DNA of 64,000 nucleotides, from contig NZ_WHOL01000126.1 in the NCBI RefSeq assembly GCF_009745975.1, forward strand, positions 121,409 to 185,408. The letters run 5' to 3'. The notes beneath the pieces were generated by a model that saw only the letters and a program-made list of their open reading frames with translations, did no database searches and was not told where the DNA came from. This DNA comes from Actinokineospora pegani (GTDB taxonomy: Bacteria > Actinomycetota > Actinomycetes > Mycobacteriales > Pseudonocardiaceae). Numbering within the stretch: the first letter of the stretch is position 1; each line of letters starts with the position of its first letter. The translations under genes and the position numbers were made by a program. Shown here in pieces: positions 8,226-19,246 of the stretch.

Positions 8226-8917
8226 TGCGCCCGCTGGCCTACGGCGGGCACCCGGCGCAGGTCGTCGAGCTGACCGAGCCCGACACCCGCGCCGACGCGG
8301 TCGTCCTGCTGGTGCACGGCGGCTACTGGCGGGCCCGGCACGGCCTGGAGCTGAGCAGGCCGCTGGTGCCGTCGCTGGTGGCCGCCGGGTTCGCCGTGGC
8401 CAACACCGGGTACCGACGGGTCGGCGACGGCGGCGGCTGGCCGACCAGCCTCGACGACGTGGCCGCCGCGCGCGCCGCGCTGGGCGGGGACCGGCCGGTG
8501 TTCGCCGTCGGCCACTCCGCGGGCGGGCAGCTCGCGGTGTGCCTGGCCAAGCGCGGCGCGGTGGCGGGCGTGGTCTGCCTGGCGGGCGTGCTCGACGTCG
8601 TCGCCGCGGCACGGCAAGACCTGGGCGAGGGCGCGACCCGGCAGTTCCTCGGCGGCCACCCCGACGACCTGCCCGACACCTACGCCGCCGCGTCACCCCT
8701 CGCCCTCGCCCCGATCGGCGTGCCGGTGACCTGCGTGCACGCCGCCGACGACGACCGGGTGCCGATCGCGCAGAGCACCGCGTTCACCGAACTGACCGGC
8801 GACCGGCTGGTCACCCTCGCCACGGGCGGGCACTTCGCGTTCCTCGACCCCGACTCGCAGGCGTGGGCGGTCGCGATCGAGGAGATCAGCCGGTTGGCAG
8901 GGTCCAGCCCATCGTGA
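8225..8917 (+). CDS. alpha/beta hydrolase, kynurenine-formamidase-like
   Basis: A 230-residue cytoplasmic esterase/amidase with oxyanion motif HGGYW (about residues 32-36), nucleophile elbow GHSAGG (about 95-100), an acid in HAADDDR (about 172-178) and a catalytic His in GGHF (about 200). The HGGYW pattern is typical of arylformamidase-type carboxylesterases; the substrate is unknown. It is translationally coupled to hisG through TGATG. The last eight codons and the stop lie in sequence that is also the antisense of the 3' end of the phosphatase gene at 9757, so the C terminus was redefined by a tandem duplication (see findings). Confidence 0.88.
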   Translation: MRPLAYGGHPAQVVELTEPDTRADAVVLLVHGGYWRARHGLELSRPLVPSLVAAGFAVANTGYRRVGDGGGWPTSLDDVAAARAALGGDRPVFAVGHSAGGQLAVCLAKRGAVAGVVCLAGVLDVVAAARQDLGEGATRQFLGGHPDDLPDTYAAASPLALAPIGVPVTCVHAADDDRVPIAQSTAFTELTGDRLVTLATGGHFAFLDPDSQAWAVAIEEISRLAGSSPS

Positions 8918-9146
8918 CCGTGGGCGCGGCGGGTGGCCGCTGACCGGGGGTGGTCGACGTCATCGCCACAGCACGGCGAGATATGGACGCAGACCTCCTC
9001 AGCGGCCTGCTCGATGCCTACGCCGCCGCATGTTGGTGATCCGGGGTTCCCCGAGCGGACTTTGGCCGGGTCAGAAGTTGTCCACAGGCATGATCAACTT
9101 TGGGGTGCGGTGAGGGGTGGGCCGATAGAATGGGCATCGGGACGCC

Positions 9147-9155
9147 CCCAGTGGT
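9147..9155. repeat. target-site duplication, left copy
   Basis: CCCAGTGGT abuts the left inverted repeat and is repeated exactly at 9533-9541 on the right side of the element. Nine bases is within the range produced by IS4-family transposases. Confidence 0.8.
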
Positions 9156-9532
9156 CAATGCCACTTACTTAGTGTTTTGCCCGGTGGGACGGGTGTGGTG
9201 GTGGAGGGTTCGGGTGAAGGGGGTCCGGTCGGTGTCGGCTTGCTCGGTCGCCTCGCGCACGGGGTTGGTGGATGCGCAACAGCGCCCGGGTCTGTTGCCG
9301 CGCTGTTTCGGGGTGTGGGGAACACGGTTGGAGGGTGGTGAGCAACCGGATGGGCTCGGTTGTGCCACCCTTGCTCGGGACCTCGTGCTCGGGGACCCGA
9401 ACCAGGGTGTGGTCGACAGGCACGGTCGTGCGGTGTCCTCGCGTTCGGAACGCTTCCACGCCTCGATCTCCGCGGCCACCATCACCACGCACGCCCCCAC
9501 AGCCCACACGTCGGGCTAAGTAAGTGGCATTG
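9156..9532. mobile_element. 377-bp non-autonomous IS4-family-like element (MITE-like remnant)
   Basis: The element is bounded by perfect 17-bp inverted repeats, CAATGCCACTTACTTAG at 9156-9172 and its complement at 9516-9532, and by 9-bp direct repeats CCCAGTGGT. The interior on the minus strand holds transposase scraps in two frames. One reads VRVPEHEVPSKG...EPIRLLTTL, like the core strand region of actinobacterial IS4-type DDE transposases; the other reads REATEQADTDRTPFTRTL, like their C-terminal region. The DDE residues are gone, so it can only have moved using a transposase in trans. Family assignment is inference from the repeats, the duplication length and the fragments. Confidence 0.8.
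9169..9507 (-). pseudogene. transposase relic inside the element
   Basis: An internally deleted, frameshifted IS4-type transposase remnant. The frame ending at 9169 has TTVPVDHTLVRVPEHEVP followed by IRLLTTL. The frame two bases over has the C-terminal-like ADTDRTPFTRTLHHHTRP. Together they cover less than a third of a normal ~400-residue transposase. Confidence 0.6.
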
Positions 9533-9541
9533 CCCAGTGGT
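9533..9541. repeat. target-site duplication, right copy
   Basis: CCCAGTGGT immediately follows the right inverted repeat and is identical to 9147-9155. Confidence 0.8.
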
Positions 9542-9756
9542 GTGGTGGGGTTTGGTGTCGCGCGGGTGGTCGTGAAAGTGGTGGTGAGAGTGATCGGGTC
9601 GTGCGGCCACTGTGCCTCATCGTCGCCGATCGGCGTTCCGGTGATCTGCGTGCACGACGTCGGTCGCGGCGAGCGGGTGCGGTCACCGAGCTGACTGGCT
9701 GATCACCCTCGCCACGGGCGGGCATCTCGCGTGCCTTGGTCCCGGCGTCGGGGAGG

Positions 9757-11696
<1,940 letters not shown>

Positions 11697-11700
<4 letters not shown>

Positions 11701-12074
11701 CGTCCCGCCACGGCCGCGTCGAGCGAGGGGTAGATGTCGAGCACATCGGTCAGCCTGGTCATCTGCAGCGGACGCAGCACCACCCGCCCCTCGGCGACCA
11801 CCCGCAGGGTCGGCCACTGCTGGTGGGCGCGCACGAGGACGGACATCCCCGCCGAGGCCAGGAAGTCCACCGAGGTCAAGTCGATGACCAGCGGCGTGCT
11901 CTCCGCCGCCCGCTCGGCGCGGTCGACGAGCTGCTGCAGCTTGGGGGCCAGGGCGAGGTCGAGCGCGCCGCTGACCCGCAGGACGGTCACCGCGTCCCCG
12001 GGCACCAGCTCGACCGAACCTGCCGAACTCTCCACCCGACCCGCGGGCGACATGGGGCTGTCGGACTCGCTCAT
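11697..12074 (-). CDS. STAS-domain anti-sigma factor antagonist
   Basis: A 125-residue RsbV/SpoIIAA-like protein. The STAS core covers about residues 22-115, with the phosphorylatable serine in [13 protein letters not shown]. Dephosphorylated antagonists bind the anti-sigma kinase and free a sigma factor. The downstream, overlapping gene encodes a combined phosphatase/kinase, so the two should form a switch. ATG start at 12074; another in-frame ATG (MSPAG) lies seven codons downstream. Confidence 0.88.
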
Positions 12075-12346
12075 GCCGCACATCCTGCCTTCTGCGGTCG
12101 ACGATGTCGCCCCCGGGCAGCCCGGATCGCCCCTCCCCCAACCCAGCCCCCGGACAGCGGGCGCACCCCCGCCCCCTGGCACGAGCCGACACCACCGATC
12201 AGCCCCCCGACCACGCCACCGCACCACCGGCTGACCTGGACCGTGACCAGGCGTGTCCCCCCAGCAAGCCGGCGCCGCGCCCGGGCCAGGCGCCCCCGCC
12301 GGTCGACCCGAGCCGGATATCCAGTGGCGGCGGCGCGCCACCACGG

Positions 12347-12565
12347 TCAGTCCCGGGGAGCCAGTTCCCCACCGTCCGCGTCGGTGATCGTGATGGCCGC
12401 GGCCGGGCACGAGTCGGCGATGTCGAGCAGCGACTCGTCGGGGTCGGCCGTGGGGGTGAGCGGCCTGGCCTTGGGGCCGTCGAGGGTGAAGGCGTCGGGG
12501 CGGGCGCCCGCGCACATGCCCGAGCCCAGGCAGGCGGCGGCGTCGACGTTGATCGTCCAGGTCAT
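12347..12565 (-). CDS. [3Fe-4S] ferredoxin, P450 partner
   Basis: A 72-residue ferredoxin with the single-cluster pattern CLGSGMC near the N terminus (about residues 11-17) and SCPAAAI near the C terminus. The CxxxxxC...CP arrangement is typical of the small [3Fe-4S] ferredoxins that pass electrons to actinomycete P450s. It lies two bases downstream of the P450 gene and is surely co-transcribed. ATG is used; a GTG two codons upstream is possible. No ferredoxin reductase is nearby. Confidence 0.92.
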   Translation of the reverse strand: MTWTINVDAAACLGSGMCAGARPDAFTLDGPKARPLTPTADPDESLLDIADSCPAAAITITDADGGELAPRD

Positions 12566-12567
12566 GG

Positions 12568-13749
12568 TCACCACCGCACCATCATCCGGCGCGGCCCGCG
12601 CACCAGCATCTGGGTCTTCCACCGCGGGGCCTCGGCCTCGCGCAGGCCGGGCAGGCGGGCGGCGAGGCCGCGCAGGGCCTCCTGCAGCTCGAGCCGGGCC
12701 AGCGGCGCGCCGAGGCAGTGGTGCACGCCGTGGCCGAAGCCCAGGTGGGAGGTCTCCTCGCGGTCGAAGCGCAACTCGTCGGCGCAGGCGAAGCGGGCGT
12801 CGTCGTGGTTTGCCGAGGCGATCGAGACCAGGACGGGCTCGCCCGCGCGGACGGTGACCGAGCCGACCTCGACGTCCTCGGTGGCGTAGCGGGGGAAGGC
12901 GCCGCCCGCGCCGAGCGCCACGAAGCGCATCAGCTCCTCGACGGCGGGGACCACCTCCTCCTGGTCGGCCACCAGCGCGGCCCACCGCTCGGGGTGGGCG
13001 AGCAGCACGTGCACGAAGTTGGGGATCTGGGTCGCGGTCGTCTCGTGGCCCGCGACGAGCACGCCGACGCACAGGTCGACCAGCTCCAGCTCGGTGAGCC
13101 GCTCGGTGTTCTCGGCGCGCGCGGCGATCAGCGCGCTCATCAGGTCGTCGCGCGGCTCGGCGCGGCGCAGGCGGACCAGGTCGCCCATGTACTCGCGCAG
13201 CTCCCCGTGGTTGGCGCCGAACTCCTCCTCGGTCAGCGACGAGGTCGACAGCAGCGCGTCGCTCCACACCCGGAAGCGGTGGCGGTCCTCGGCGGGGACG
13301 CCGAGCAGCTCGCAGATGACCTGGACCGGCAGCGGCAGCGCGAAGGCGTCGACGAGGTCGACCGGCCCGCCCGCGGCCCGCATGGCGTCGATGAGCCCGC
13401 CGGTGATCTCGCGCACCCACGGGCGCAGCTTCTCCACCCGCCGCACGGTGAACGCGCCCGCCACGAGCACCCGCAGCCGGGTGTGGTCCGGCGGGTCCAT
13501 CGCGAGGATGCCGCCGGGACGGCGGTAGGGGCTGCTGCGGGGCTCGTCCCGCGCCGCGGCCATGGCCCGGCTGAACCGGCGGTCGCCCAGCACCAGCCGC
13601 ACGTCCTCGTACCGGGTGGCCAGCCAGGCGGGCTCGCCGAAGGGCAGCCGCACCCGGAGCATCCCGGGCGCCTCCCGCGCCTCGCGGTAGCGCGGGGACA
13701 GCTCGATGCCCTCCGCCTCGTTGAACGGGTAGGTCTGCACGCTCGTCAA
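12568..13749 (-). CDS. cytochrome P450
   Basis: A 393-residue bacterial class I P450, soluble, with the I-helix AGHETTA (about residue 235), the K-helix ExxR in EELMR, and the heme-ligand loop FGHGVHHCLGAPLAR with its Cys at about 343. It resembles the CYP105/CYP107-like broad-substrate monooxygenases, but no substrate can be assigned. The TTG at 13749 is preferred because GAGGGG sits seven bases upstream; GTG at 13740 would be too far from it. It is followed directly by its ferredoxin; no biosynthetic cluster surrounds the pair. Confidence 0.92.
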   Translation of the reverse strand: MTSVQTYPFNEAEGIELSPRYREAREAPGMLRVRLPFGEPAWLATRYEDVRLVLGDRRFSRAMAAARDEPRSSPYRRPGGILAMDPPDHTRLRVLVAGAFTVRRVEKLRPWVREITGGLIDAMRAAGGPVDLVDAFALPLPVQVICELLGVPAEDRHRFRVWSDALLSTSSLTEEEFGANHGELREYMGDLVRLRRAEPRDDLMSALIAARAENTERLTELELVDLCVGVLVAGHETTATQIPNFVHVLLAHPERWAALVADQEEVVPAVEELMRFVALGAGGAFPRYATEDVEVGSVTVRAGEPVLVSIASANHDDARFACADELRFDREETSHLGFGHGVHHCLGAPLARLELQEALRGLAARLPGLREAEAPRWKTQMLVRGPRRMMVRW

Positions 13750-13867
13750 CGCAAGTCCCCTCGGCAGCGTCCGGCGTCGGTGGGGCGCCTGCCGACAAAG
13801 GTAGGACGAAGGATGCTCAGCGTCAACGCCCGAACACGGCAAGTGACAGTGTGGACGGTGCGGCAGG

Positions 13868-14491
13868 ATGGCCCGGGTGAAGTGGAACCGCGCAGTGCAC
13901 CACGTCGAACACCTGGCCTCGGCGTGCGCCGGGATGGCCGCCAAGCCCGCGACGATCTTCCCGCTGCGGGTGGTCGGGCTGTGGGTGGCGGGCGGGCTGC
14001 TGGGCCCGGCCGCCGACGACGTGGACTCCGCGCTGGTGGCCCTCGAGGTCGACCTGCCCGCCGAGGAGGTGCCGTGGCTGGTGGAGCCCGCGGGCGCCAC
14101 GCACTGGGGCAACGCGGTGAAGCTGGCCCAGTCGCCGCTGGCGGTCCGCTGGCGCTCCGCGCACGCCCCGGTCTGGAACCACATCCTGGAACGGCCCGCT
14201 CGTGTGTGGACTGTCACCGACGGCCTGGACGAGGACGCGCTCGCCGCGCTGCGGGCAGGCGACGGCGAGCGCGTCCGCGCGCCCGCCCCGGCCGACCGGG
14301 ACGCGCGCATGGCCGCTGAGCTGCGGATCAGCCACGCCGCGCTGGTCGAGCGCACCGCCGCCTACCAGGACCGGAGGTGGCGGCCGGGCAAGCTGGAGCC
14401 GGTCGCCGACGCCCTCTGGCAGGCGTCCGCCGGGTACCTCGATGTGCTGAGCGTGACCAAAACCGGAGAAAGTTGGGCCAAACAGGTGTAA
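13868..14491 (+). CDS. conserved actinobacterial protein, DUF7711-like
   Basis: A 207-residue soluble protein without signal or membrane segments. It contains KWNRAVHHVEHLA near the start, EVPWLVEP and RWRSAHAPVWNHI in the middle. These resemble a widespread uncharacterised actinobacterial family that I believe is DUF7711, a low-confidence recollection. No catalytic motif is recognised. It diverges from the P450 operon and is followed by a 39-codon gene on the same strand. Confidence 0.7.
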   Translation: MARVKWNRAVHHVEHLASACAGMAAKPATIFPLRVVGLWVAGGLLGPAADDVDSALVALEVDLPAEEVPWLVEPAGATHWGNAVKLAQSPLAVRWRSAHAPVWNHILERPARVWTVTDGLDEDALAALRAGDGERVRAPAPADRDARMAAELRISHAALVERTAAYQDRRWRPGKLEPVADALWQASAGYLDVLSVTKTGESWAKQV

Positions 14492-14544
14492 ACCCTGGTC
14501 AGAGCGGCTATCCGCGCCGGTCAAGACCACCCCGAGGAGGACCC

Positions 14545-14664
14545 GTGCCCAAGACCGCCGATCCGAACCCGATCTACACCGCGCTCGCCCGGGAGCAGGG
14601 CGTGACCCCGGTGCCCGAGCAGCAGCCCAAGACCGAGGACAAGCCCGCCTCCACGTCCGAGTAG
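14545..14664 (+). CDS. 39-residue small protein
   Basis: A short gene beginning GTG with a strong AGGAGG (14535-14540) four bases upstream, which is the main reason to call it. The product is hydrophilic: a helix-like start (NPIYTALAREQG) and a disordered Pro/Glu/Lys-rich tail ending TSE. Function unknown. It ends 12 bases before the convergent malQ gene. Confidence 0.6.
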   Translation: MPKTADPNPIYTALAREQGVTPVPEQQPKTEDKPASTSE

Positions 14665-14676
14665 CGGGCAGCGGGG

Positions 14677-16572
14677 CTACCGCCCCCGGAACACCTCCAC
14701 CGCTCGCCGCACGGCCGGGTGCCCGAACACACCCGCGACGTCCAGCGGCAGCGGGATGCGCCAGTTGGGGTACTGGTCGACAGTGCCCGGCAGGTTGGGC
14801 TGGCGCTCCTCCCCGATGAGGTCCTGCGGCGCGGCGAACACCAGCGCGCAGGGCGTCCTGGCGAGCAGCACGTGCAGCGCGTCGACCACGTCGGGCAGCG
14901 GCGCGTCCGCCGCGACCAGTCCCTCGGAGACCAGCAGCGCCACGATCTCGTCCCGCTCGGCGGCGGCGCGCGCCCGCTCCCCCTCCGGGTCCGACAGCAG
15001 TCCCCGCTCGGCGCGGACGCGGACGTGGTCGCCGGTGAGGAAGCCCAGGGCGGTGGGCAGGTCGTGGGTGGACACGCTCGCGGCGGCCTGGGCCGACCAC
15101 CGCGCGGGCGGGCGCGGGCTGCCGTCGTCGTCGCGCTCGAACCAGGCCACCGAGCAGCTCAGCACGCCGCGCTCGCGCAGGGTCGCGGTGACCGCGTCGG
15201 GCACCGTCCCCAGGTCCTCGCCGATCACGACCGCCCCGGCCCGGTGCGCCTCCAGCAGCAGCACGCCCAGCATCGCCTCGGCGTCGTAGTGCACGTAGGT
15301 GCCCTTGTCCGCCGCGCCGCCCGGCGGGATCCACCACAGCCGCCACAGCCCGGCCACGTGGTCGACCCGGATGCCGTCGCCGTGGGCGAGCACGGCGCGG
15401 ATCATGTCGCGGAAGGGCAGGTAGCCCGCGGCGGCGAGCCGGTCCGGGCGGAACGGCGGCAGCACCCAGTCCTGGCCCAGCGGGCTGAACGCGTCCGGCG
15501 GCGCGCCCACGGTGACCTCGGTGGCCAGCACGTCGCGCAGCGACCACGCGTCGGCGCCGCTGGGGGTCACTCCGACCGGCAGGTCGTGCACCACGCCGAC
15601 GGCCAGGTCGGCCGCGGCCGCGTGCACCCCGTCGAGCTGGCACGCGCACAGCCCCTGCACCCAGACGTGGAACGCGACCCGGTCGGCCAGCTCGCCGCGG
15701 GCGGCGCGGACCTCGGCGGAACCGGGGTGGCGCAGCGGTGCGGGCCAGTCGCGCCAGTCGGGCCCGTGCACCTCGGCGAGCGCGGCGAAGGTGGCGTAGT
15801 CCAGCAGGCCGGGCTCGACGGCGGCCAGGTCGACCGGCGGGGCCAGCAGCGCCAGCGCGGCGGACTTGGCCCGCCACACCGCGTCGTGGTCGATCAGCTC
15901 GGTCGCGTCCGGGCGCAGGGCCAGCACCTCGGCGCGGGTGGCCTCGTCGGCGGTGGCGAACTCGGGCGTCGCGGTGACGGACAGGTGCACCGGGTTCAGG
16001 AAGCGCCTGCTCGAGGGCGAGTAGGGCGAGCGCTGCACCGGGTGCACCAGGTTGGGCGCGGCGACCGGGCTGACCAGCACCGCCCCGCCCGCGTCGGCGG
16101 CGGTGCCCTCGACGAAGGCGCGCAGGTCGGCGTAGTCGCCGATGCCCCAGGAGTCGGGGGTGTGCAGGGCGTAGAGCTGGGTCATCCAGCCCCAGGTCCG
16201 CGGGGCGGGCGGCAGCGCGGCGGGGGCGACCGCCAGCGGCGTCTCCCGGTCGCCGACGCGCAGCGTGTGCCAGCCCAGCGGCAGGTCGGCGGGCAGCGCC
16301 CCGTCGACGGCGACCTCACCGCCGTCCTCCAGCAGCACCGTGCCCGCCCCGACCCGCACCCGGTCGCCTCGCCGCACCACCGTGGGCACCGGCCGCTCGC
16401 ATGGAGCAGCCAGTGCGGCGGCGACGGCCTCCGGCGTGCTCGCGTCCACGCCCAACTGCGCCAGGACCGCCACGACCACCTCGGCGCTGACCTCGACCTG
16501 CTCGCGGTCGCCGTTCTCGTACTCCGTCGCCACGCCGTGCGCGGCGGCCAACGCCGCCAGTTGCCCGTCCAC
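14677..16572 (-). CDS. malQ: 4-alpha-glucanotransferase (GH77)
   Basis: A 631-residue amylomaltase that transfers maltosyl and longer glucan units between maltodextrins. After an N-terminal actinobacterial extension domain (about 1-130), the GH77 barrel shows the nucleophile region GIRVDHVAGLWRLWWIP (about 400), the acid/base VIGEDLGTVPD (about 448) and the transition-state HD in THDLPTALGF (about 502). It stands just downstream of the NmrA-type gene (16-base gap) but shares no obvious pathway with it. Confidence 0.95.
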   Translation of the reverse strand: MDGQLAALAAAHGVATEYENGDREQVEVSAEVVVAVLAQLGVDASTPEAVAAALAAPCERPVPTVVRRGDRVRVGAGTVLLEDGGEVAVDGALPADLPLGWHTLRVGDRETPLAVAPAALPPAPRTWGWMTQLYALHTPDSWGIGDYADLRAFVEGTAADAGGAVLVSPVAAPNLVHPVQRSPYSPSSRRFLNPVHLSVTATPEFATADEATRAEVLALRPDATELIDHDAVWRAKSAALALLAPPVDLAAVEPGLLDYATFAALAEVHGPDWRDWPAPLRHPGSAEVRAARGELADRVAFHVWVQGLCACQLDGVHAAAADLAVGVVHDLPVGVTPSGADAWSLRDVLATEVTVGAPPDAFSPLGQDWVLPPFRPDRLAAAGYLPFRDMIRAVLAHGDGIRVDHVAGLWRLWWIPPGGAADKGTYVHYDAEAMLGVLLLEAHRAGAVVIGEDLGTVPDAVTATLRERGVLSCSVAWFERDDDGSPRPPARWSAQAAASVSTHDLPTALGFLTGDHVRVRAERGLLSDPEGERARAAAERDEIVALLVSEGLVAADAPLPDVVDALHVLLARTPCALVFAAPQDLIGEERQPNLPGTVDQYPNWRIPLPLDVAGVFGHPAVRRAVEVFRGR

Positions 16573-16588
16573 CAGAGCCCTCTCGTGC

Positions 16589-17971
16589 CTATCCGAGCGG
16601 TGCGCGCTCGGCCGCGTGCGCGATGCCGCGCGCCATCAGCCCGAACACGACGTCGTGCGCGGGTTTGTTCGCGTACCAGTACAGCGTGCCCGCCACCCCG
16701 TCCGGCTGGTAGGTGACCGTCTGCTCCAGCACGCTCTCGTCCGCGGCGGGACCGGGCCGGGCGCGCAGGGTCAGCCACGCCTTGCCGGGCAGCCGCATGT
16801 CCGCGCGCAGCACCAGCACCCGCCGCTCGTCGTCGCGCTCGACCACGGTCCAGGAGTCGACGCTGTCGCCCTCGGCCAGCCGCTCGGGCCTGCCCCGGTG
16901 CAGGCCGACGCCGCCGATGACGTGGTCGATGGCACCGCGCAGGGCCCACGCGCCGGGGATGGTGTGCCACCCGGCGGCGCCGCCGATGTCGGTGATGACC
17001 CGCCACAGCCCGGTGTCGGTGCTGGCGCTGGCGACCTCGCGGTGGTCGGTGCGCAGACCGGGCGCGATGCTCGGCGGGGCCTCCGGCGCGGGCAGCCCGA
17101 GCGCCGCGCGCAGCGCCTGGTCGACGCTGGTCGCCCCACCGGGTGGCGGCGCGGCGACGGCGGCCGGGTCGGGGACCAGGTCGTGGCGCAGCGACTCCAG
17201 CAGCGCCCGCACCAGCGGCGCGGGCAGCGGGCTGAACACCGAGACGGCGGTGGCGGTGGGCCCGTCGGGCAGCGGCGGGATGGGGACCGGCACCCGCCTG
17301 CGCAGGCGGGCCACCCTGGCGTAGCGCTGCACCAGGTCCAGGTAGGTCACCGTCTCCGGCCCCGCCAGCTCGACGGTCTCGTTCCTCGGCGCGGCGCCCG
17401 CCGCGGCCACGAGGTGGTGCAGCACGTCGTCCAGCGCCACCGGCCTGCTCCGGTTGTCCATCCACGGCGGCGCCAACAGCACCGGCGCCGCCCGGCTGGC
17501 CCGGGCGAGCAGGTCCAGGCTGGCCGACCCGGCCCCGATGATCATCGATGCCTGGAGCACGAGCGCGGGCACCGGCGCGCGCAGGAACACATCGCCCACC
17601 CCCGCCCGGGAGGCCAGGTGCGCGGAGACGTCGTCACCGCCGGGCCGCGGCCCGCCCAGGTACACGACCTGCCGCACCCCCGCCTCGACGGCGGCCTTGG
17701 CGACCACCCTGGCGATCTCGTCGTCCACCGAGACGAAGTCGTCGCCCGCCATCGAGTGCACCAGGTGGTAGACCACGTCGACACCGGCCACCGCCGCCGC
17801 GACCGCCACCGGGACGCGCGCGTCGCCGCGCAGGACGGTCACACCGCCCGGCACGTCCTCGGGGTCCAGCGAGCGCCCCATCGCCCTGACCCCGTGTCCC
17901 GCTCCCACCAGCGCCGCCACCAGCGGCCGTCCGATGTAGCCGCCCGCGCCGATGACCAGACAGGTGCTCAC
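16589..17971 (-). CDS. NAD(P)-binding NmrA-like SDR fused to DUF2867
   Basis: A 460-residue fusion. The N-terminal Rossmann domain (about 1-290) begins CLVIGAGGYIGRPLVAAL and has DVVYHLVHSM, in the style of atypical extended SDRs. The C-terminal part (about 330-455) is a DUF2867 SRPBCC-like domain (SWTVVERDDERRVLVLRA; LEQTVTYQPDGVAG). This two-domain layout is well known in mycobacteria and relatives but has no defined substrate. The start is one of two consecutive GTG codons (17974 or 17971). Confidence 0.85.
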   Translation of the reverse strand: MSTCLVIGAGGYIGRPLVAALVGAGHGVRAMGRSLDPEDVPGGVTVLRGDARVPVAVAAAVAGVDVVYHLVHSMAGDDFVSVDDEIARVVAKAAVEAGVRQVVYLGGPRPGGDDVSAHLASRAGVGDVFLRAPVPALVLQASMIIGAGSASLDLLARASRAAPVLLAPPWMDNRSRPVALDDVLHHLVAAAGAAPRNETVELAGPETVTYLDLVQRYARVARLRRRVPVPIPPLPDGPTATAVSVFSPLPAPLVRALLESLRHDLVPDPAAVAAPPPGGATSVDQALRAALGLPAPEAPPSIAPGLRTDHREVASASTDTGLWRVITDIGGAAGWHTIPGAWALRGAIDHVIGGVGLHRGRPERLAEGDSVDSWTVVERDDERRVLVLRADMRLPGKAWLTLRARPGPAADESVLEQTVTYQPDGVAGTLYWYANKPAHDVVFGLMARGIAHAAERAPLG

Positions 17972-18129
17972 CACGCCCACTATCCCAGTGCCGCACCGGA
18001 TCCGCTGAGTTCGCTCGACCCGCGACGAGGCGCGACGTCCACACGCCCCCACCACCCGCGAGTCACCGAACCCCACCGCGACACGCCGTCCGACACCAGG
18101 TCACCGACCGAGCGGTGTCAAGAAAGGTG

Positions 18130-18648
18130 TCACGCGGGTTCCGGGTGTCCCGCGGCCAGCCAGCGCGCGACCAGTTCCGGGTCGCGCCGCTCCAACTCGG
18201 CCAGGCACGACGCGCGCACGCGCAGCGCGGCCGCCGCCTCGGCCGCGTCGTGGGCCCGCTCGAGCCGGGCGGCGGCATCGTCCCAGCGACCGCGCAGTTG
18301 ATCGGTGTCGAGGAAGCGGTCACGCAGCCACAGCAGGGGCGCGCCGGTGAAGGCCAGGGCGGCGAGGACGTGCATGGCGGCGGAGTCGAGCAGCAGCACC
18401 AGCCCGACCACGGCGACGATCACCGCGAGCAGCCCCGCCAGCACCGGCAGCGGCGGCAGCCGCACGCCGGTCAGGTCCGCGCAGCCCAGGCACAGCGCGA
18501 CCGCCAGGCAGGAGGCCGTCACCGCGATCATCGCCAGCGACGCCGTGCCCAGCAGCACCACGCCCGCGCCGAGTCCGATCGACCCGACCAGGGCGGCCAC
18601 GCCCAGCCAGGCGCGCCGGTACCACCGGCGCGAGATCCTCACCATCAC
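18130..18648 (-). CDS. small membrane protein of unknown function
   Basis: A 172-residue protein with about four hydrophobic segments (residues ~14-100) and a charged, Arg/Ala-rich, probably coiled C-terminal tail (~110-172). GTG at 18648 is chosen because AAGGAG lies eight bases upstream (18657-18662); ATG at 18645 also possible. No family recognised. Monocistronic. Confidence 0.65.
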   Translation of the reverse strand: MMVRISRRWYRRAWLGVAALVGSIGLGAGVVLLGTASLAMIAVTASCLAVALCLGCADLTGVRLPPLPVLAGLLAVIVAVVGLVLLLDSAAMHVLAALAFTGAPLLWLRDRFLDTDQLRGRWDDAAARLERAHDAAEAAAALRVRASCLAELERRDPELVARWLAAGHPEPA

Positions 18649-18759
18649 CAGGGCCTCTCCTTCCACAAAGTCCTGCTCGACACTGTGAGCTTCCACCGGG
18701 CGGCGTCGGCAAACCGCTGGCGTGGTGCGCTCATCGGGGGAAACCGGGCGGCCGGTTGC

Positions 18760-18787
18760 TTGCTGTGGGGCAAACGTGCTTTATGCT
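18760..18787 (+). promoter_or_regulatory. probable promoter of STAS gene
   Basis: TTGCTG (18760-18765), 16 bases, TATGCT (18782-18787), about 43 bases before the ATG of the STAS gene. It is a good vegetative-type match in a GC-rich background. Confidence 0.5.
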
Positions 18788-18829
18788 GCCGGTAACCGCC
18801 GCTCCACCGTCCCAGGAACCGAGGCCGTC

Positions 18830-19246
18830 ATGGCTGCTGCCGCCCGTCCGGTCGGGCTCCCCGGTCCCCGGGGGCCCGGGTCGGCAGGGGTGACCGTGGG
18901 GGTGAGCGCGGTCAGCCGCTGGGCGGTGCTGGTGCGCGTCGAGGGTGAGGTCGACCTCGGGTCCGCGCGGACGCTCGAGGCCCGGCTCGGCCAGGCCCTG
19001 GAGACCCCCGACGTGCTCGCCGTGGTCGTCGACCTGTCCGGGGTCGGGTTCCTGGCCGCCGCGGGGTTGTCGGCGCTCGTGCGGGTGGCCGAGCGGGCGG
19101 AGTCGATGGCGGTGCGGCTGCACCTGGTCGCCGAGCACCGGGCCGTGCTGCGGCCGCTGGAGGTCACCGGCCTGCGCCCGAGGTTCCGGCTGCACGCCGA
19201 CGCGGCGGACGCGCTGACGCGCTACGAGTCGGCCAGCTCCCGGTAG
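18830..19246 (+). CDS. STAS-domain anti-sigma factor antagonist
   Basis: A 138-residue protein whose residues ~25-130 form an RsbV-like STAS domain, with VVVDLSGVGFLAAAGLSALV around the usual phosphosite. The canonical serine (SAG in the family) is AAG here, so phosphorylation control may be altered, which is worth noting against the intact SAG of the 11.7-kb paralogue. No kinase or phosphatase is adjacent. Its last 25 bases overlap the convergent exchanger gene. Confidence 0.82.
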   Translation: MAAAARPVGLPGPRGPGSAGVTVGVSAVSRWAVLVRVEGEVDLGSARTLEARLGQALETPDVLAVVVDLSGVGFLAAAGLSALVRVAERAESMAVRLHLVAEHRAVLRPLEVTGLRPRFRLHADAADALTRYESASSR

